A stretch of 64,000 nucleotides of DNA from Terriglobia bacterium (GCA_951813285.1 OX638355.1:3119136-3183135), one strand, 5' to 3'; shown: positions 18,101 to 26,943, numbered from the stretch's first letter. The notes: generated by a model from the letters alone, not told the origin. A program made the numbers and translations.

Positions 18101-18809
18101 CACCATTGCAGGAACCGGGGAGCGGGGTTACAGCGGGGACGGCGGCCCGGCTACCCAGGCTCGGTTAAGCCCGAGTGGTGTGGCGGTGGATGGCGCTGGT
18201 CACATCTACATCGCGGGTGGCGGGAACAACCGCGTCCGCAGGGTAGATGCCGCCACAGGAATCATCAGCACCATTGCAGGAACTGGGGAGTGGGGTTACA
18301 GCGGGGACGGCGGCCCGGCTACCGAGGCCATGTTGGCATTCGCTGATGACGTGGCGGTGGACGCTGCCGGCAACGTTTACATCTCAGACAATTCGAACAA
18401 CCGCATCCGCAAGGTGGATGCCGCCACGGGGACCATCAGCACCGTCGCCGGCTCGGGAGAGCGAGGTTACACTGGGGATGGCGGCCCGGCTCTCGAGGCT
18501 GCATTGTACTCCCCTGGCGGGGTGGCGGTGGACGGCGCCGGCAACGTCTACATCGCAGACACCGTGAACAACCGCATCCGCAAGATAGATGCTGCCACGG
18601 AGACCGTCAGCACCATTGCGGGCACGGGGGAGCGGGGCTACAGTGGGGATGGTGGTCCGGCCACCGGGGCTCGGTTGAGTTTTCCCATTGGCGTAGCGAT
18701 ACGCTCTGACTGTCGCGTCTACATTGCGGATACGGCGAACCACCGAATCCGCGTGTTGGAGCCCAACGCTGCATTGGAGTCCGGTGGATGCGCAGCGGCC
18801 CCACCGTAG
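15111..18809 (+). CDS. Giant NHL-repeat beta-propeller protein, exported (18 NHL units)
   Basis: This 1232-residue protein starts with a single hydrophobic N-terminal segment (KLTFPLLCIAVGLTVFAVSY) that serves as signal or anchor. An Ig-like/cadherin-like domain follows (about 50-130). Then there are about 18 NHL units of about 57 residues with the consensus IAGTGERGYSGDGGPATEA - VAVDGAGNVYIAD - NRIRKVDAATGTIST. Units can be grouped as six, then a second Ig-like domain (about 460-545), then six, then six. This would give three six-bladed propellers. Unit 11 is degenerate (no IAGTG start). The repeats are also very similar in DNA. ATG 15111 is preferred to ATG 15105 because AGAGGG lies 6 bases before it. 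Such proteins are common in Acidobacteria; the role is probably extracellular binding. Confidence 0.85.
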   Translation: MEFLGAKLTFPLLCIAVGLTVFAVSYTLLGQVPGSGSGETDGPMARGAIPEQRLRVEGWSVALNVRESFEASGALVITADSLDETVATASATGETVTIAPVKKGGTVVEVTAQSSDGSAVQRISVTVGAAVPPMAYTLETVAATKYRITNPQDVAVDGDGNLYVVESLVQQGHRIHKVDAATGTITLIAGTGEDGYGGDGGPAIQAQLNQPEGLAVDGRGNVYVADFLNHRIRKVDADTGTIHTIAGTGEQGYSGDGGPATEARLAFPEDVAVDDAGNVYIASDVRIRKVDAAAGTISTMAGTEEHGYSGDGGPATEARLGAPNAVAVDGDGNVYISDGNRLRKVDAFTGIINTIAGGGYSRGPAGDGGIGENGPATEAQLGDPFNLAVDGDGNVYIADVWSHRLRRVDAVTGIIDTIAGTGEQLCCQTGSPATEFRVSFPNGLAVDAFGNVYFTETWGAYISYISGRNEQDRVRLLKPLLGVTLRTPEATVDVSGYFAGFDAVRYEVESSGGVVETLEVIGSGVTVAALNVGEGGITVTATGSDGTRAALTIPMTVDAAVLAYTIGTITGNSYVWDGEPATRAWLQSPGAVATDAIGNLYIVDRGHHRIRKVDTSTGRISTVAGVGEAGYSGDGGPAAEARLSSPDDVAVDTVGNLYIVDGNSRIRKVAAVTGTISTIAGTGEAGYSGDGGPATEAQLGAPFGVAVDGAGSLYVSDTLNNRIRKVAAGTGTISTIAGTGEAGYSGDGGPATESQLRNPLGVTVDGAGNLYIADYLNSRVRRVDAATGVISTIAGMGQRGGGGDGGPATEARLVPAHVAVGGAGSLFISSGNRIRRVDPAGIISTIPHEVNPLLLQGLTIDQKGGVYFTQSLTNLVRKFDPVEGTTLTIAGGGYVDSFLDFLGKLSNPQSVAVDSFGNVYVADTQNRRIRRVSAFGGGIVTIAGTGERGYSGDGGPATEAMLAFPNDVAVDAAGTIYIADALSRRVRKVDAATRIISTIAGTGERGYSGDGGPATQARLSPSGVAVDGAGHIYIAGGGNNRVRRVDAATGIISTIAGTGEWGYSGDGGPATEAMLAFADDVAVDAAGNVYISDNSNNRIRKVDAATGTISTVAGSGERGYTGDGGPALEAALYSPGGVAVDGAGNVYIADTVNNRIRKIDAATETVSTIAGTGERGYSGDGGPATGARLSFPIGVAIRSDCRVYIADTANHRIRVLEPNAALESGGCAAAPP

Positions 18810-18876
18810 GCAGGTTGAAAACGGCAGTATCTTCCTTATGGTGCGGTAAGGGGGCAGATTGCAACGAGGATATAGC

Positions 18877-20223
18877 TCAGATCAACTCCTCGATAGGTTT
18901 TCCGGTCTCGTCGTCCAGGGCATTGGCAATCTTTACCGGCCGGCCGATGGGGCTCATATACTCCTTTGTCCAATCGATGCCCAGAGCCTTGTAGAGGGTG
19001 GCATAGAGGTCGCCCATCGAAATCATGCGTTCGGCCACATAGGCGCCGCGATCGTCGCTGGCGCCCACCACCCGGCCGCCGCGAATACCGCCGCCTCCGA
19101 TAGCCAGCGACCAGCAGTGGGGCCAATGGTCTCGTCCGGCCTTTGAGTTGTGGTGGGGCGATCTGCCGAACTCACCCATCACGATGACCACGGTGGAGTC
19201 CAGCAGCCCTCGCTGCTGGAGGTCTTCCAGAAGGGTGGGCAGCCCTCGGTCCAGGCCTGGAACCATCTTGTCCTTGTGGCGTTCATCGTTGTCGGAGTGG
19301 GTATCCCAGCCGTTCAGCTCATGGCCGGCAGCCGTGACGAAGCGCGCGCCCGCCTCAACCAGCCTGCGAGCCAGCAGCAGGCTCTGGCCGAAGCTGCCTC
19401 GCCCGTACGCGTCTCTGGTCTTCTCGGACTCCCCGCTCAAGTCGAAGGCCCGGCGGGTCTCGGGCGTCAGGATCATCTGCATGGCCTGTTGGGTGAATCG
19501 ATCCATGGCCTGGTGCTCGGCCCTTTCGATTTGGCTGCGATAGAAACTGTCGACCAATCTCAACATGGAGCGCCGGTCCTGCAGGCGTTCAACCGTCAGC
19601 GATTTTGGAAGAGCCAGGTCCGAGATCTGAAAATCCTCCTTGCTGGGGTCGGGAACCACCATCGGATCGTAAGCCGGATCCAGGAAGGCGCCCTTGATAT
19701 ATTCGCCATAGGAAGCCGTTTTCCAGGTGTCGGGAACCAGTACGTTGGGGGGTACGTTGTTGCGGGCTCCCAGTTCCTTGGTGACGATGGTGCTGAGGCT
19801 GGGAAACTGCATGGCGGCCGTGGGACGGTGTCCGGTCATGGCGTAATAAGTGCCCTGGCCGTGGTTGTTTTCTTCGGTGTGGACGGATCGGATGAGAGCC
19901 AGCTTGTCCATCTGCCTGGCTACTCGAGGAAGCAGTTCGGAAATTTGAATTCCCGCCACGTTGGTTGGGATGGGCTTGAAGCTGCTGTTGGGTTTGGGAT
20001 CCCAGGTGTCCACCTGGCTGGGACCTCCTTCCAGCCAGACCAGAATGCAGGCCTGGGCCGTGGCCGGCTGGAGCGTGTCCTTGCCGGTGGCGGCTTGAAG
20101 GCTCCGTGATTTCAAGTATTGAGGCAGGCTGATTCCGAGAAGGCTGAGAGAGCCGACCCGAAGGAAGTGGCGTCGCTTCAATAGGTCCTCGGTAACGGTC
20201 AAACACCCTGCTTTTCGTATCAT
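18877..20223 (-). CDS. DUF1501-family protein with Tat signal
   Basis: This 448-residue protein has a twin-arginine signal (RRHFLRVGSLSLLG, about residues 17-30) and the DUF1501 body typical of Planctomycetota, Verrucomicrobiota and Acidobacteriota. Recognisable segments are LVWLEGGPSQVDTWDPKP, SVHTEENNHGQGTYYAMTGH, FVTAAGHELNGWDTHSDN and VIVMGEFGRSPHHN. The fold is related to alkaline phosphatase/sulfatase, and the conserved Asp, His and Glu residues could bind metal, but no activity has been established for the family. It is the last gene of the PPC-DUF1549-DUF1501 set and starts 45 bases after the DUF1549 stop, with AGGAG before the ATG. Confidence 0.9.
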   Translation of the reverse strand: MIRKAGCLTVTEDLLKRRHFLRVGSLSLLGISLPQYLKSRSLQAATGKDTLQPATAQACILVWLEGGPSQVDTWDPKPNSSFKPIPTNVAGIQISELLPRVARQMDKLALIRSVHTEENNHGQGTYYAMTGHRPTAAMQFPSLSTIVTKELGARNNVPPNVLVPDTWKTASYGEYIKGAFLDPAYDPMVVPDPSKEDFQISDLALPKSLTVERLQDRRSMLRLVDSFYRSQIERAEHQAMDRFTQQAMQMILTPETRRAFDLSGESEKTRDAYGRGSFGQSLLLARRLVEAGARFVTAAGHELNGWDTHSDNDERHKDKMVPGLDRGLPTLLEDLQQRGLLDSTVVIVMGEFGRSPHHNSKAGRDHWPHCWSLAIGGGGIRGGRVVGASDDRGAYVAERMISMGDLYATLYKALGIDWTKEYMSPIGRPVKIANALDDETGKPIEELI

Positions 20224-20268
20224 TTTGTCGAACTCCTGGCGGCAGTATCCGGTTTTGCTGAAGTGTCG

Positions 20269-22818
20269 TCAGTGGTTGAAAGCAAACTCTCGGGAGGTGA
20301 CCAGGCTCCAGATCAGGTCTTCCCAGGCCCGCCTTTTTTCGGTCCCCTTGCCCAAGACCGCTTCCAGCTCGGCCAGTTCCAGCGGTGAGGGAAAGCGCGA
20401 CAAGGCTGCCAGATAGAGTTCCTCAATCACCTCCCGGTGGGAGGCGTCCTCCCGCAACAAGCGGTCGATCCGCCCGCCTTTCCCGGAAATCTTCTGCGTG
20501 TAGGTCTTTCCCGCCAGCATGTGAAGCGCCTGGGTGAGGCTGGGTGAGGCGTTGATTTCCGGGATCTGTTGAAGCGTGGGTCGCCCGTACATCTGCAGAA
20601 AGTCGGAGGGGTAGATGTCGGGCACCTCGAGTTGAATGGCTCGGGTTCCCGGGGGAGCCCGGCCTCCCTGACCGTTCTCGAAGACTTCAGGGACGCCGGT
20701 CACCTGGCTGATGGCGTCCAGAAGCACTTCGGCCTCCAGCGGCTTGGGGATGAAGTGCGAGTAGTTCAGGGCATCTTCGCGATTGGACTCATGGGGAGTG
20801 GAGGAAAGCTGGTAGGCCCGGGAACGGGTGATGCGCCGCAGGATGTGCTTCAGGTCGTATCCGTGGAGGCGGCAGTCCTCGGCCAGGGCCTTCAATAGAT
20901 CGGGATGGGTCGGCGGATTGGTCGAGCGGAAATCATCCACCGGATCCACCAGGCCGCGTCCAAAAAGGTAACCCCACATGCGGTTGACCAGGGTTTCCGC
21001 AAAATAGGGGTGGGCCGTGACCCAGCGGCCGAACTCCCGGCGCGGATGCCCGCTGCCCGCCGGAGAGATGGCTTGCCCGTTCAGGAAGGCGGGCTCGACG
21101 AGCTGCTTGCGACGGGGGTGAATCACCTTGACGGTTTCCGGGGACTCTCCGAAATCCGGTTGGCGTCCGGCGGGATCGTCAAAGAGAACCGCCGCCCCGA
21201 ATCCGGTCCATTCGGTTCGGCTGATCTGTCCGAAGAAGGCCGCAAGCCCCCAGAATTGATCCTGGCTCCACTGCTCATAGGGGTGGTCGTGACATTGGGC
21301 GCAGTCCAGCCGTCGTCCCAGGAAGATGCGCACCTCTTCCGGCATGATTTCCGGCGCGCGGGCCTCTTCTCCGTAGGAAAGAAAGTGTCTGGAGGCGCCT
21401 TCGTAGCCTTGGGCCGACAGCCGGTCCAGGGCAATCTCCCGATAGGACTTGTTTTGGGCGATGTTCTGCCAGACCCAGCGCCAGTAGGCGTAGGCATGCT
21501 CGGCCCCCCCGACGGCGCCGGCCGCTACCCTGAAGAGCTGGCCGAAGCGATAGGTCCAAAAGTCCACGTACTCGGGAGAATCCAGCAGGGCATCGATCAG
21601 TTTCGTTCGTTTTCGAGGGTCCCGGCTGGCAATAAACTCCCGCACCCGACCGGGCGGCGGGAGCGTTCCCGTCAAGTCCAGGCAGACTCGGCGCAGAAAC
21701 TCGGCGTCGCTGGAGAGCGGGGAAGGGGGGATGTGAAAGCGACTCAACTTGCCGAAGACGTAGTCATCGATAAAGTTGTGAGACGGAGGCGAAGGGCTGG
21801 ACGGCAATGGCTTGGAGACGACTCCGAAACGCGCGCTGACGGTATGACCGGCCGTGCGAACGATGAGGGTCGTTTCCCCCCTGGACCGTGCCTGGACTCG
21901 ACCGGAGCCAGTCACCGTCACCACCTCTTCGTTGCCGGAATGGTAGGAGGCCTGGCGGGTCAGGTCCCGGGTTCGACCGTCGGCAAGCCGGGCAGTGACC
22001 AGCAGCTGGTGGGTGCCGCGAGCATCGAGCACTCGTTCCCTGGGAAACAGGGTCACCTGCTCGACTTCGATCTCTGAATCCTTGGGCTCGTAGGGGGCGC
22101 CGGCCTGAATCCAGCCCAGCAGAGTACGGTAGTCGGAAGACTGAGTGGTCAGGCGCTCTCCACCGCCATGAGGCAGAAGGAGAGTGGGTTTGCGCAGCAG
22201 CAGGCTGTTCTCGGGTTGGCTCAGATCGATGCGTGGAGACTCCGGGCCCGCCGATTCCAGGCTCATGACCTGGTAGGTGCCGCCCTTGACGATCCAACGG
22301 TAGTCTTCCTTCGGATCCAGTGCGTTGAGAGAGAGCTTGAAACCCCCTCGTCCCTTGACGCCCGCATGGCAACCACTGTCGTTGCAACCCCGCTTGGTCA
22401 GGATTCCACCGATATCCTGCTGAAAATCGAAGGGTGGGGACGCGGCCAGTGACCGGACCGTCAGTGTTGCCTTGGCTGAGTGGCTGGCCACATGGGTTTC
22501 CAGGACGGTGTCCCCCTCGGCACGAGCGGTCAATCTGCCTTCAGCCTCGATGACCGCCAACTCGGGAGAGCCCACCGCCAGGGGCGACTCACCCGTCAGG
22601 TCCCGTTCCAGGCCGTCGGAATACCTGCCCAGCACCAGTACCTGCTGGGAGGGATTGAGACCCGAAAGATGAATTTCCTCCGGGACAATCCGCAGCAAAA
22701 GCAGAGTCGGGGGATTCGCGGCCGCCTGGCCGTGGGCCAAACCGGAACTGCACCCCAGGCACGTCAGGAGAATGGCCAGGATCTTTGCCAATGAATGGTG
22801 AGGCTGTCTAAGAAGCAA
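20269..22818 (-). CDS. DUF1549/DUF1553 protein with BIG2-like domains and heme c motifs
   Basis: This 849-residue exported protein has a signal peptide with a Cys-containing end (LLTCLGCSSGLAHG). A BIG2-like segment follows (about 43-125). Next comes a planctomycete-type cytochrome segment with CNDSGCH at 145-151, which has four residues between the Cys pair, and a second BIG2-like segment (about 255-340). DUF1549 and DUF1553 follow (FIDDYVF ... DLTGTLPP, then CAQCHDHPY and LVNRMWGYLFGRGL). The start is TTG with GGAGG just upstream. It is always paired with DUF1501 proteins in known genomes and may anchor a secreted polymer-degrading or redox system; no biochemical role is proven. Confidence 0.9.
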   Translation of the reverse strand: MLLRQPHHSLAKILAILLTCLGCSSGLAHGQAAANPPTLLLLRIVPEEIHLSGLNPSQQVLVLGRYSDGLERDLTGESPLAVGSPELAVIEAEGRLTARAEGDTVLETHVASHSAKATLTVRSLAASPPFDFQQDIGGILTKRGCNDSGCHAGVKGRGGFKLSLNALDPKEDYRWIVKGGTYQVMSLESAGPESPRIDLSQPENSLLLRKPTLLLPHGGGERLTTQSSDYRTLLGWIQAGAPYEPKDSEIEVEQVTLFPRERVLDARGTHQLLVTARLADGRTRDLTRQASYHSGNEEVVTVTGSGRVQARSRGETTLIVRTAGHTVSARFGVVSKPLPSSPSPPSHNFIDDYVFGKLSRFHIPPSPLSSDAEFLRRVCLDLTGTLPPPGRVREFIASRDPRKRTKLIDALLDSPEYVDFWTYRFGQLFRVAAGAVGGAEHAYAYWRWVWQNIAQNKSYREIALDRLSAQGYEGASRHFLSYGEEARAPEIMPEEVRIFLGRRLDCAQCHDHPYEQWSQDQFWGLAAFFGQISRTEWTGFGAAVLFDDPAGRQPDFGESPETVKVIHPRRKQLVEPAFLNGQAISPAGSGHPRREFGRWVTAHPYFAETLVNRMWGYLFGRGLVDPVDDFRSTNPPTHPDLLKALAEDCRLHGYDLKHILRRITRSRAYQLSSTPHESNREDALNYSHFIPKPLEAEVLLDAISQVTGVPEVFENGQGGRAPPGTRAIQLEVPDIYPSDFLQMYGRPTLQQIPEINASPSLTQALHMLAGKTYTQKISGKGGRIDRLLREDASHREVIEELYLAALSRFPSPLELAELEAVLGKGTEKRRAWEDLIWSLVTSREFAFNH

Positions 22819-22849
22819 ATTTCCTCCAGAGGATCAACGCTTCCCGTAT

Positions 22850-24832
22850 TCAGCGGCGCGACGTCATGACATCAGCCTTCTCGGCCGGCCCGACGGCCAA
22901 AAAGGGGATTCTTCCCGCCGGCACCGCCGGACCCACCCTTCCGTCCACTACCGGCCGGGCCTTGAGGTGAAGAAAGCGCGGTTTGCCGGTGATGGGCGTG
23001 TCGGGACTCGCCCAGAACACGAGTGTGGTGGCGCTGCGTTGCGGGCGGTGGTGGGTGGGGGGCACGACCTCGACGCCGAGGGGACGATATTGGATGCCCC
23101 GCATCAACGTCTCCGTCCAGCCGGCCGCGGTACTCACCCAGGCTTGCACGCCGGGAGGAAGGTTGTCGACCGTCAGGACCACGTTGCCCTGAAACCCTTC
23201 CTCCTTTTCGCACACCACCACCATTTCCCTGGCCTGTCCTGCCTCCAGGTTGATTCGGTCGGTCTTGTCGATGAGGGTGGAAAGGGAGGGTGTGACTCCC
23301 AGGCTGAATTCAATCCGGCCCAGATGGGGGACCTGGGGGCGCACCAGGAGTCGATAGGTGAACCGGGGGCCCCCTTGCACCGAGGTCAAGTCTCGGACCC
23401 GCAGATAGTAGCTGCCCGATTGCTCGATGGTGAAGATCGTCTTCCGTTCGACCGTCTTGTTGACGTCGTCGCCGTCGCCGCCATATTCCATGTAGATGTT
23501 GGACACCAGCTCGTTGCCATTCTCATCCAGCAGCTTGAGCCAGGGGTTGAAATGGGGCGGCGAGATTCCCGGTGTTTCAAGCTCGAAGGCCAGTTTCTGT
23601 CCGGCTTCGGCTTGAAAACGGAAGAGGTCGACATCACCGGGAGCCTGGATTCGACCCTCGATCAGGCCGGGGATCTTCATCCTGCCCGGCCGATCCAGGG
23701 AGTTGTTGGGTTCCACTTCCGGCGCCGGTTCGATCCGGGAAGCATGGGCAGAAGAAAGATTGGAGGAATTGGCCTGGTCGGGCAGGGATTCGGACGATGC
23801 AGAGCGCTCCCCGTTGGAGGGGGCCCTGCCGGAGCGCTGCTGCAAAAGGGCCAGACGGTTGAGCTCGAGCGGCCGTTGGAAGCTTCCCAGTTGCCTTAGG
23901 GTGGCTGAATCCCTTTCCAGCCAGTCGCCCGGATCCGGGTGGGCCAGCTTGCCCAGGACCGGTTGGGGTTCGGAGGACCGGCGCCGGACAATCCGCAGTT
24001 GGTAGCCATGATTGGGGTCGCCGGCTCCGGTGAAGGTGCCGACCGAAAGAAAATAGCGCCCCGGGGATTCAAACTGGTGGGAGACATGCTGGAAGAGGGC
24101 GAATCTGCCGGTTGACCGGGTCCGCTCGTAGCGATGAAAGGGTTCCCAGGACAGGGCAGGACCCTCAACGGCCAACCGGACCGCGCGGTCGGGATCGAAC
24201 CAACTGGCCGAACTCCGGAAAAGGGTGATTCCGGCTTGGGCCTGGTAGGTACGGCTGGGACCCAGATCGGAACGGACGGAAAAGAGCAGTTCCTCCCCCC
24301 GGGGGACGCGAAATGCGTAGAAGTCCCGTTGGCCCTTCTCGGAAAGTCTGCCGTTGACCACGGACGGGACCGACAGGTATTGCGCGTTTTCGGCGGTGTG
24401 GTGCGGCCGGGTGGTTTCCGAAATGATGGGTTCCGAGACTACTTGCAGGCCCAGGGCATTGGAGAGCCCCCTCGGAGTGACCAGCCGGAACAGGTGCAAT
24501 CCCGGCGAGGCCGCTAGTGGTACGCGGACCTGAAAGACCACGCGGTGATCGGCCTTCACCGCTTTACCCAGGTAGGATTCCGCTTCCTTTTCCTTTGCTT
24601 TCGGCGCGGTCTGGAGCTTTTCGACCTTCAGGATGGAGGCGGAGAGTTTCCCACCTTCAAACCAGACGGCGTGGGCGCCTTGCAACCCTTCGCCCGAGAC
24701 CTCGAGTTCGAAAGTCGTCCCTTGTTGACCGCCAATGGGGAAATGGGAGAGCAGCTTGGGCTCAGCGACCTTCTCGGTCTTTTGGGCGATCAGTGGAGCC
24801 GCCAAGCACAGGAAGGTTGCAATCAATCTCAC
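22850..24832 (-). CDS. Exported PPC-domain protein of the DUF1549/DUF1501 operon
   Basis: This protein has about 660 residues. A signal peptide (RLIATFLCLAAPLIAQ) begins immediately after the chosen GTG. An IPT/TIG-like N-terminal domain (FPIGGQQGTTFELEVSGEGL) follows. Two PPC-type beta-sandwich domains are recognisable by GQRDFYAFRVPRGEELLFSV and by GDVDLFRFQAEAGQKLAFEL, the second continuing to SGSYYLRVRDL. PPC domains bind or target secreted enzymes. An upstream in-frame ATG at 24925 would add 31 residues, but those are encoded by a dispersed repeat (24871-25035), so they are not part of the protein. It precedes the DUF1549 gene by 31 bases on the same strand and is the first gene of the operon. 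Confidence 0.8.
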   Translation of the reverse strand: MRLIATFLCLAAPLIAQKTEKVAEPKLLSHFPIGGQQGTTFELEVSGEGLQGAHAVWFEGGKLSASILKVEKLQTAPKAKEKEAESYLGKAVKADHRVVFQVRVPLAASPGLHLFRLVTPRGLSNALGLQVVSEPIISETTRPHHTAENAQYLSVPSVVNGRLSEKGQRDFYAFRVPRGEELLFSVRSDLGPSRTYQAQAGITLFRSSASWFDPDRAVRLAVEGPALSWEPFHRYERTRSTGRFALFQHVSHQFESPGRYFLSVGTFTGAGDPNHGYQLRIVRRRSSEPQPVLGKLAHPDPGDWLERDSATLRQLGSFQRPLELNRLALLQQRSGRAPSNGERSASSESLPDQANSSNLSSAHASRIEPAPEVEPNNSLDRPGRMKIPGLIEGRIQAPGDVDLFRFQAEAGQKLAFELETPGISPPHFNPWLKLLDENGNELVSNIYMEYGGDGDDVNKTVERKTIFTIEQSGSYYLRVRDLTSVQGGPRFTYRLLVRPQVPHLGRIEFSLGVTPSLSTLIDKTDRINLEAGQAREMVVVCEKEEGFQGNVVLTVDNLPPGVQAWVSTAAGWTETLMRGIQYRPLGVEVVPPTHHRPQRSATTLVFWASPDTPITGKPRFLHLKARPVVDGRVGPAVPAGRIPFLAVGPAEKADVMTSRR

Positions 24833-24870
24833 GAACACGGGAACGCCGACCTCTGGGCCATCATCCTGAG

Positions 24871-25035
24871 ACAAACGAAAAAAAGAGTGATCCACCAAGG
24901 GCCACCAAGAACGACCAAGGGCCACTAAGGCGTTGATGTGAACCGCGACGGGATACCAAGGTCACGAAGGGCCTGTCGATTTCCGATTGTTTCACTTTCG
25001 AATGATCCACCCCGTCGTGGGGGCGGGGGCTTGAC
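24871..25035. repeat. Dispersed repeat of about 160 bp (copy 1)
   Basis: From ACAAACGAAAAAA to the GGGGGCGGGGGCTTGAC segment, this matches 58719-58895 along nearly its whole length. Shared landmarks are GGGCCACTAAGGCGTTGA, TGAACCGCGACGGGAT and TTTCCGATTGTTTCACT. It lies upstream of the PPC gene. Confidence 0.85.
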
Positions 25036-25178
25036 CTGCCAATACCAACCCCAAGGATACCATAAGGAGAACGGGTCCAGGGACCGCTATCCTCCTGAAC
25101 TTAGCCCCCACTGTTGCCCCTATTGTCGAGCGTTCGAAGAGCCGGGGTTTGGGCCTCCGGAATGACCGATCCGAACTC
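25036..25178. other. Spacer between the repeat and the MlrC gene
   Basis: Nothing recognisable is seen. Together with the repeat this makes the 346-base non-coding stretch between the MlrC gene end and the PPC gene start. Confidence 0.4.
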
Positions 25179-26642
25179 TCAGGTCACGGTCTCGCAGATT
25201 GGCCACTTGCTCCGGTCCGCTTTGCGAAAGGGGATTCGGGTCGGGTCGCTTACCAGGGCTCCCGGTGTATCCACATACAGGATTTGCCGGGCGAGGGGGG
25301 CGAATGCCGCGTGGAAATGCTGCATCGATTTCACCACCAGGATCCGCTTGGTCCGAGGATCGATACCCAGACTGGTGAAGGCGTCGCTGCCCAGGGTTTG
25401 GGTTCGAATGGAGTTGACCACGATGTCGATGCCGCCGGCGCGCAGGGCGACGGCATCTCCCAGAGACGAGACCGACCGGTTGGCGCCGCTGCCGAAAGTC
25501 TGGCGGGCGCCGGGGACCACCCTGGTTACCGTCACCCGAAGATCCAAAGGGCGGCCCGAGCTCAGCCCCATCTTGCCTCCGAGCCGCAGGTCGAATCGGG
25601 CCCCTTCTCCCGCTTCACTGGCCACGGCTACGGCCATCGGATCCCAGATGCAGGCCAGGCCGGCATCCTTCATCCGGCGATCGACCAGTGCCTGGAGAAT
25701 AAAGGTGGAATCTCCGGGAGCGCCTCCGCCCGGGTTGTCGGCCACGTCTGCCAATACCACCGGATCCCCGTCACCGGTCGAAGCCTCGCCCAGGGCTTCG
25801 TCTACGGTCTTGTAGTCGGGCTGGAGCCGATGACGCAACCGGAACAGTTGACGGCCCAGGGACTCGGCCAGGCGGGCTCCTTCCCGGGGTTGGCCGTTGC
25901 TGAGTACCAGGATCCGAGTTCCCATGTCGGAAACGTCGCCCCAGACAAACCCATGGGCAATGGAGATCGAAACGATCCCTTTCTGCTGCTCCAGGTGCTT
26001 CACTTTCTCCAGAAAGCTCTTCATGGGGTCGGAGGTGGTGTGGTAGATGCCCATCATGCGGCAATCGTAGAGGGCCATGTGAGGTTTGAGGGTGCCCGCG
26101 GCAGTCGCGGACAGGATCTGAAAGAGCTCCCGCGCCCGGTCGGCGGCATCCGTGTGAGGGTACTCCTTGAAGCTGACGATGGCGGTGGCCTCCTCCACCA
26201 TCCGGTGGGTCAGATGACAGTGGAGATCCAATTCCGCCCCGACCGGTACCTTTGGGCCGACCAGGGCGCGAATGCGAGCCAGCAGGTCCCCCTCGCAGTC
26301 GTCATATCCGTCGGCGACCATGGCTCCGTGCAGACTGAGCAGAACCATGTCGACCGGCAGGGCCCGTCGGAGGTCCTCCAGGATTTCCTCCCGGAAGGAC
26401 TCGTAGACGCTGCGCCGTGTCACTCCGGAAGGTTGGGCGAAGGCGCAGAGGCTTTCAACCACCGCCCAGCCGCGCTCGGAAGCCAGTTGGCGCCAGAGCA
26501 CCAGTGGCACTGCAAAGAGAAATGGGTCGCGGCCATGGTTGCCGCCTTTGACCAGGCAGGTTTCCTCGAAGGTACGGTACCCGGTGGGGAAAGGAGAAAA
26601 GGTGTTGGTTTCCGTGCCCAGGCAGGCGATAAAGAGTTTCAT
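25179..26642 (-). CDS. M81-family metallopeptidase (MlrC-like)
   Basis: This 487-residue cytoplasmic protein is related to microcystinase MlrC. Family landmarks are TETNTFSP near the N terminus, LSLHGAM, the ELDLHCHLT segment with two His residues that can bind zinc, a PHTD loop, and the highly conserved ADNPGGGAPGDST motif. The C-terminal part contains the KSMQHFHAAFAPLA segment. M81 proteins include enzymes that cleave linear microcystin, but most are of unknown substrate and occur in amide-degrading gene sets. The gene is alone on this strand; a divergent lipoprotein gene begins 301 bases away. A second member of the family lies at 42865-44361. Confidence 0.85.
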   Translation of the reverse strand: MKLFIACLGTETNTFSPFPTGYRTFEETCLVKGGNHGRDPFLFAVPLVLWRQLASERGWAVVESLCAFAQPSGVTRRSVYESFREEILEDLRRALPVDMVLLSLHGAMVADGYDDCEGDLLARIRALVGPKVPVGAELDLHCHLTHRMVEEATAIVSFKEYPHTDAADRARELFQILSATAAGTLKPHMALYDCRMMGIYHTTSDPMKSFLEKVKHLEQQKGIVSISIAHGFVWGDVSDMGTRILVLSNGQPREGARLAESLGRQLFRLRHRLQPDYKTVDEALGEASTGDGDPVVLADVADNPGGGAPGDSTFILQALVDRRMKDAGLACIWDPMAVAVASEAGEGARFDLRLGGKMGLSSGRPLDLRVTVTRVVPGARQTFGSGANRSVSSLGDAVALRAGGIDIVVNSIRTQTLGSDAFTSLGIDPRTKRILVVKSMQHFHAAFAPLARQILYVDTPGALVSDPTRIPFRKADRSKWPICETVT

Positions 26643-26943
26643 GGGTCCCCATCCGCCGGATCATTCCACTGAAGCCGGTGTGTTTTCCTGATCGCGTTAT
26701 CGAACAGCCCGCCCCACCGCCTCCTGGCATGACCGGCTGCCGCTGCCGATTGTCTTGCATTCCGGGAACGGTCCGGAATCCCTTTCGGTTCCACCCGAGC
26801 GAGTCCCGGATTCGAAGGAGGCCGGACCCAAGCTCACGCGAGATGTTATGATTTTCCCGGCCTGTGTCATGGAAGGGTCGGCCCTCGGCTGATTTTTCCC
26901 GAAGCAGTTTCGGAACGACCCCTCCTCACTGAAAGGAAGAACC
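26643..26943. other. Divergent promoter spacer with a palindrome
   Basis: No gene is present in this 301-base spacer between divergently transcribed genes. At 26759-26779 there is a perfect palindrome ATTCCGG - 7 bases - CCGGAAT that could be an operator for either gene. Confidence 0.35.

Noticed and set aside
15500-18800. Possible CRISPR or tandem DNA repeat array
   Set aside because: The repeats have a coding period of about 57 codons and show protein-level NHL conservation. They lack constant repeats with unique spacers.
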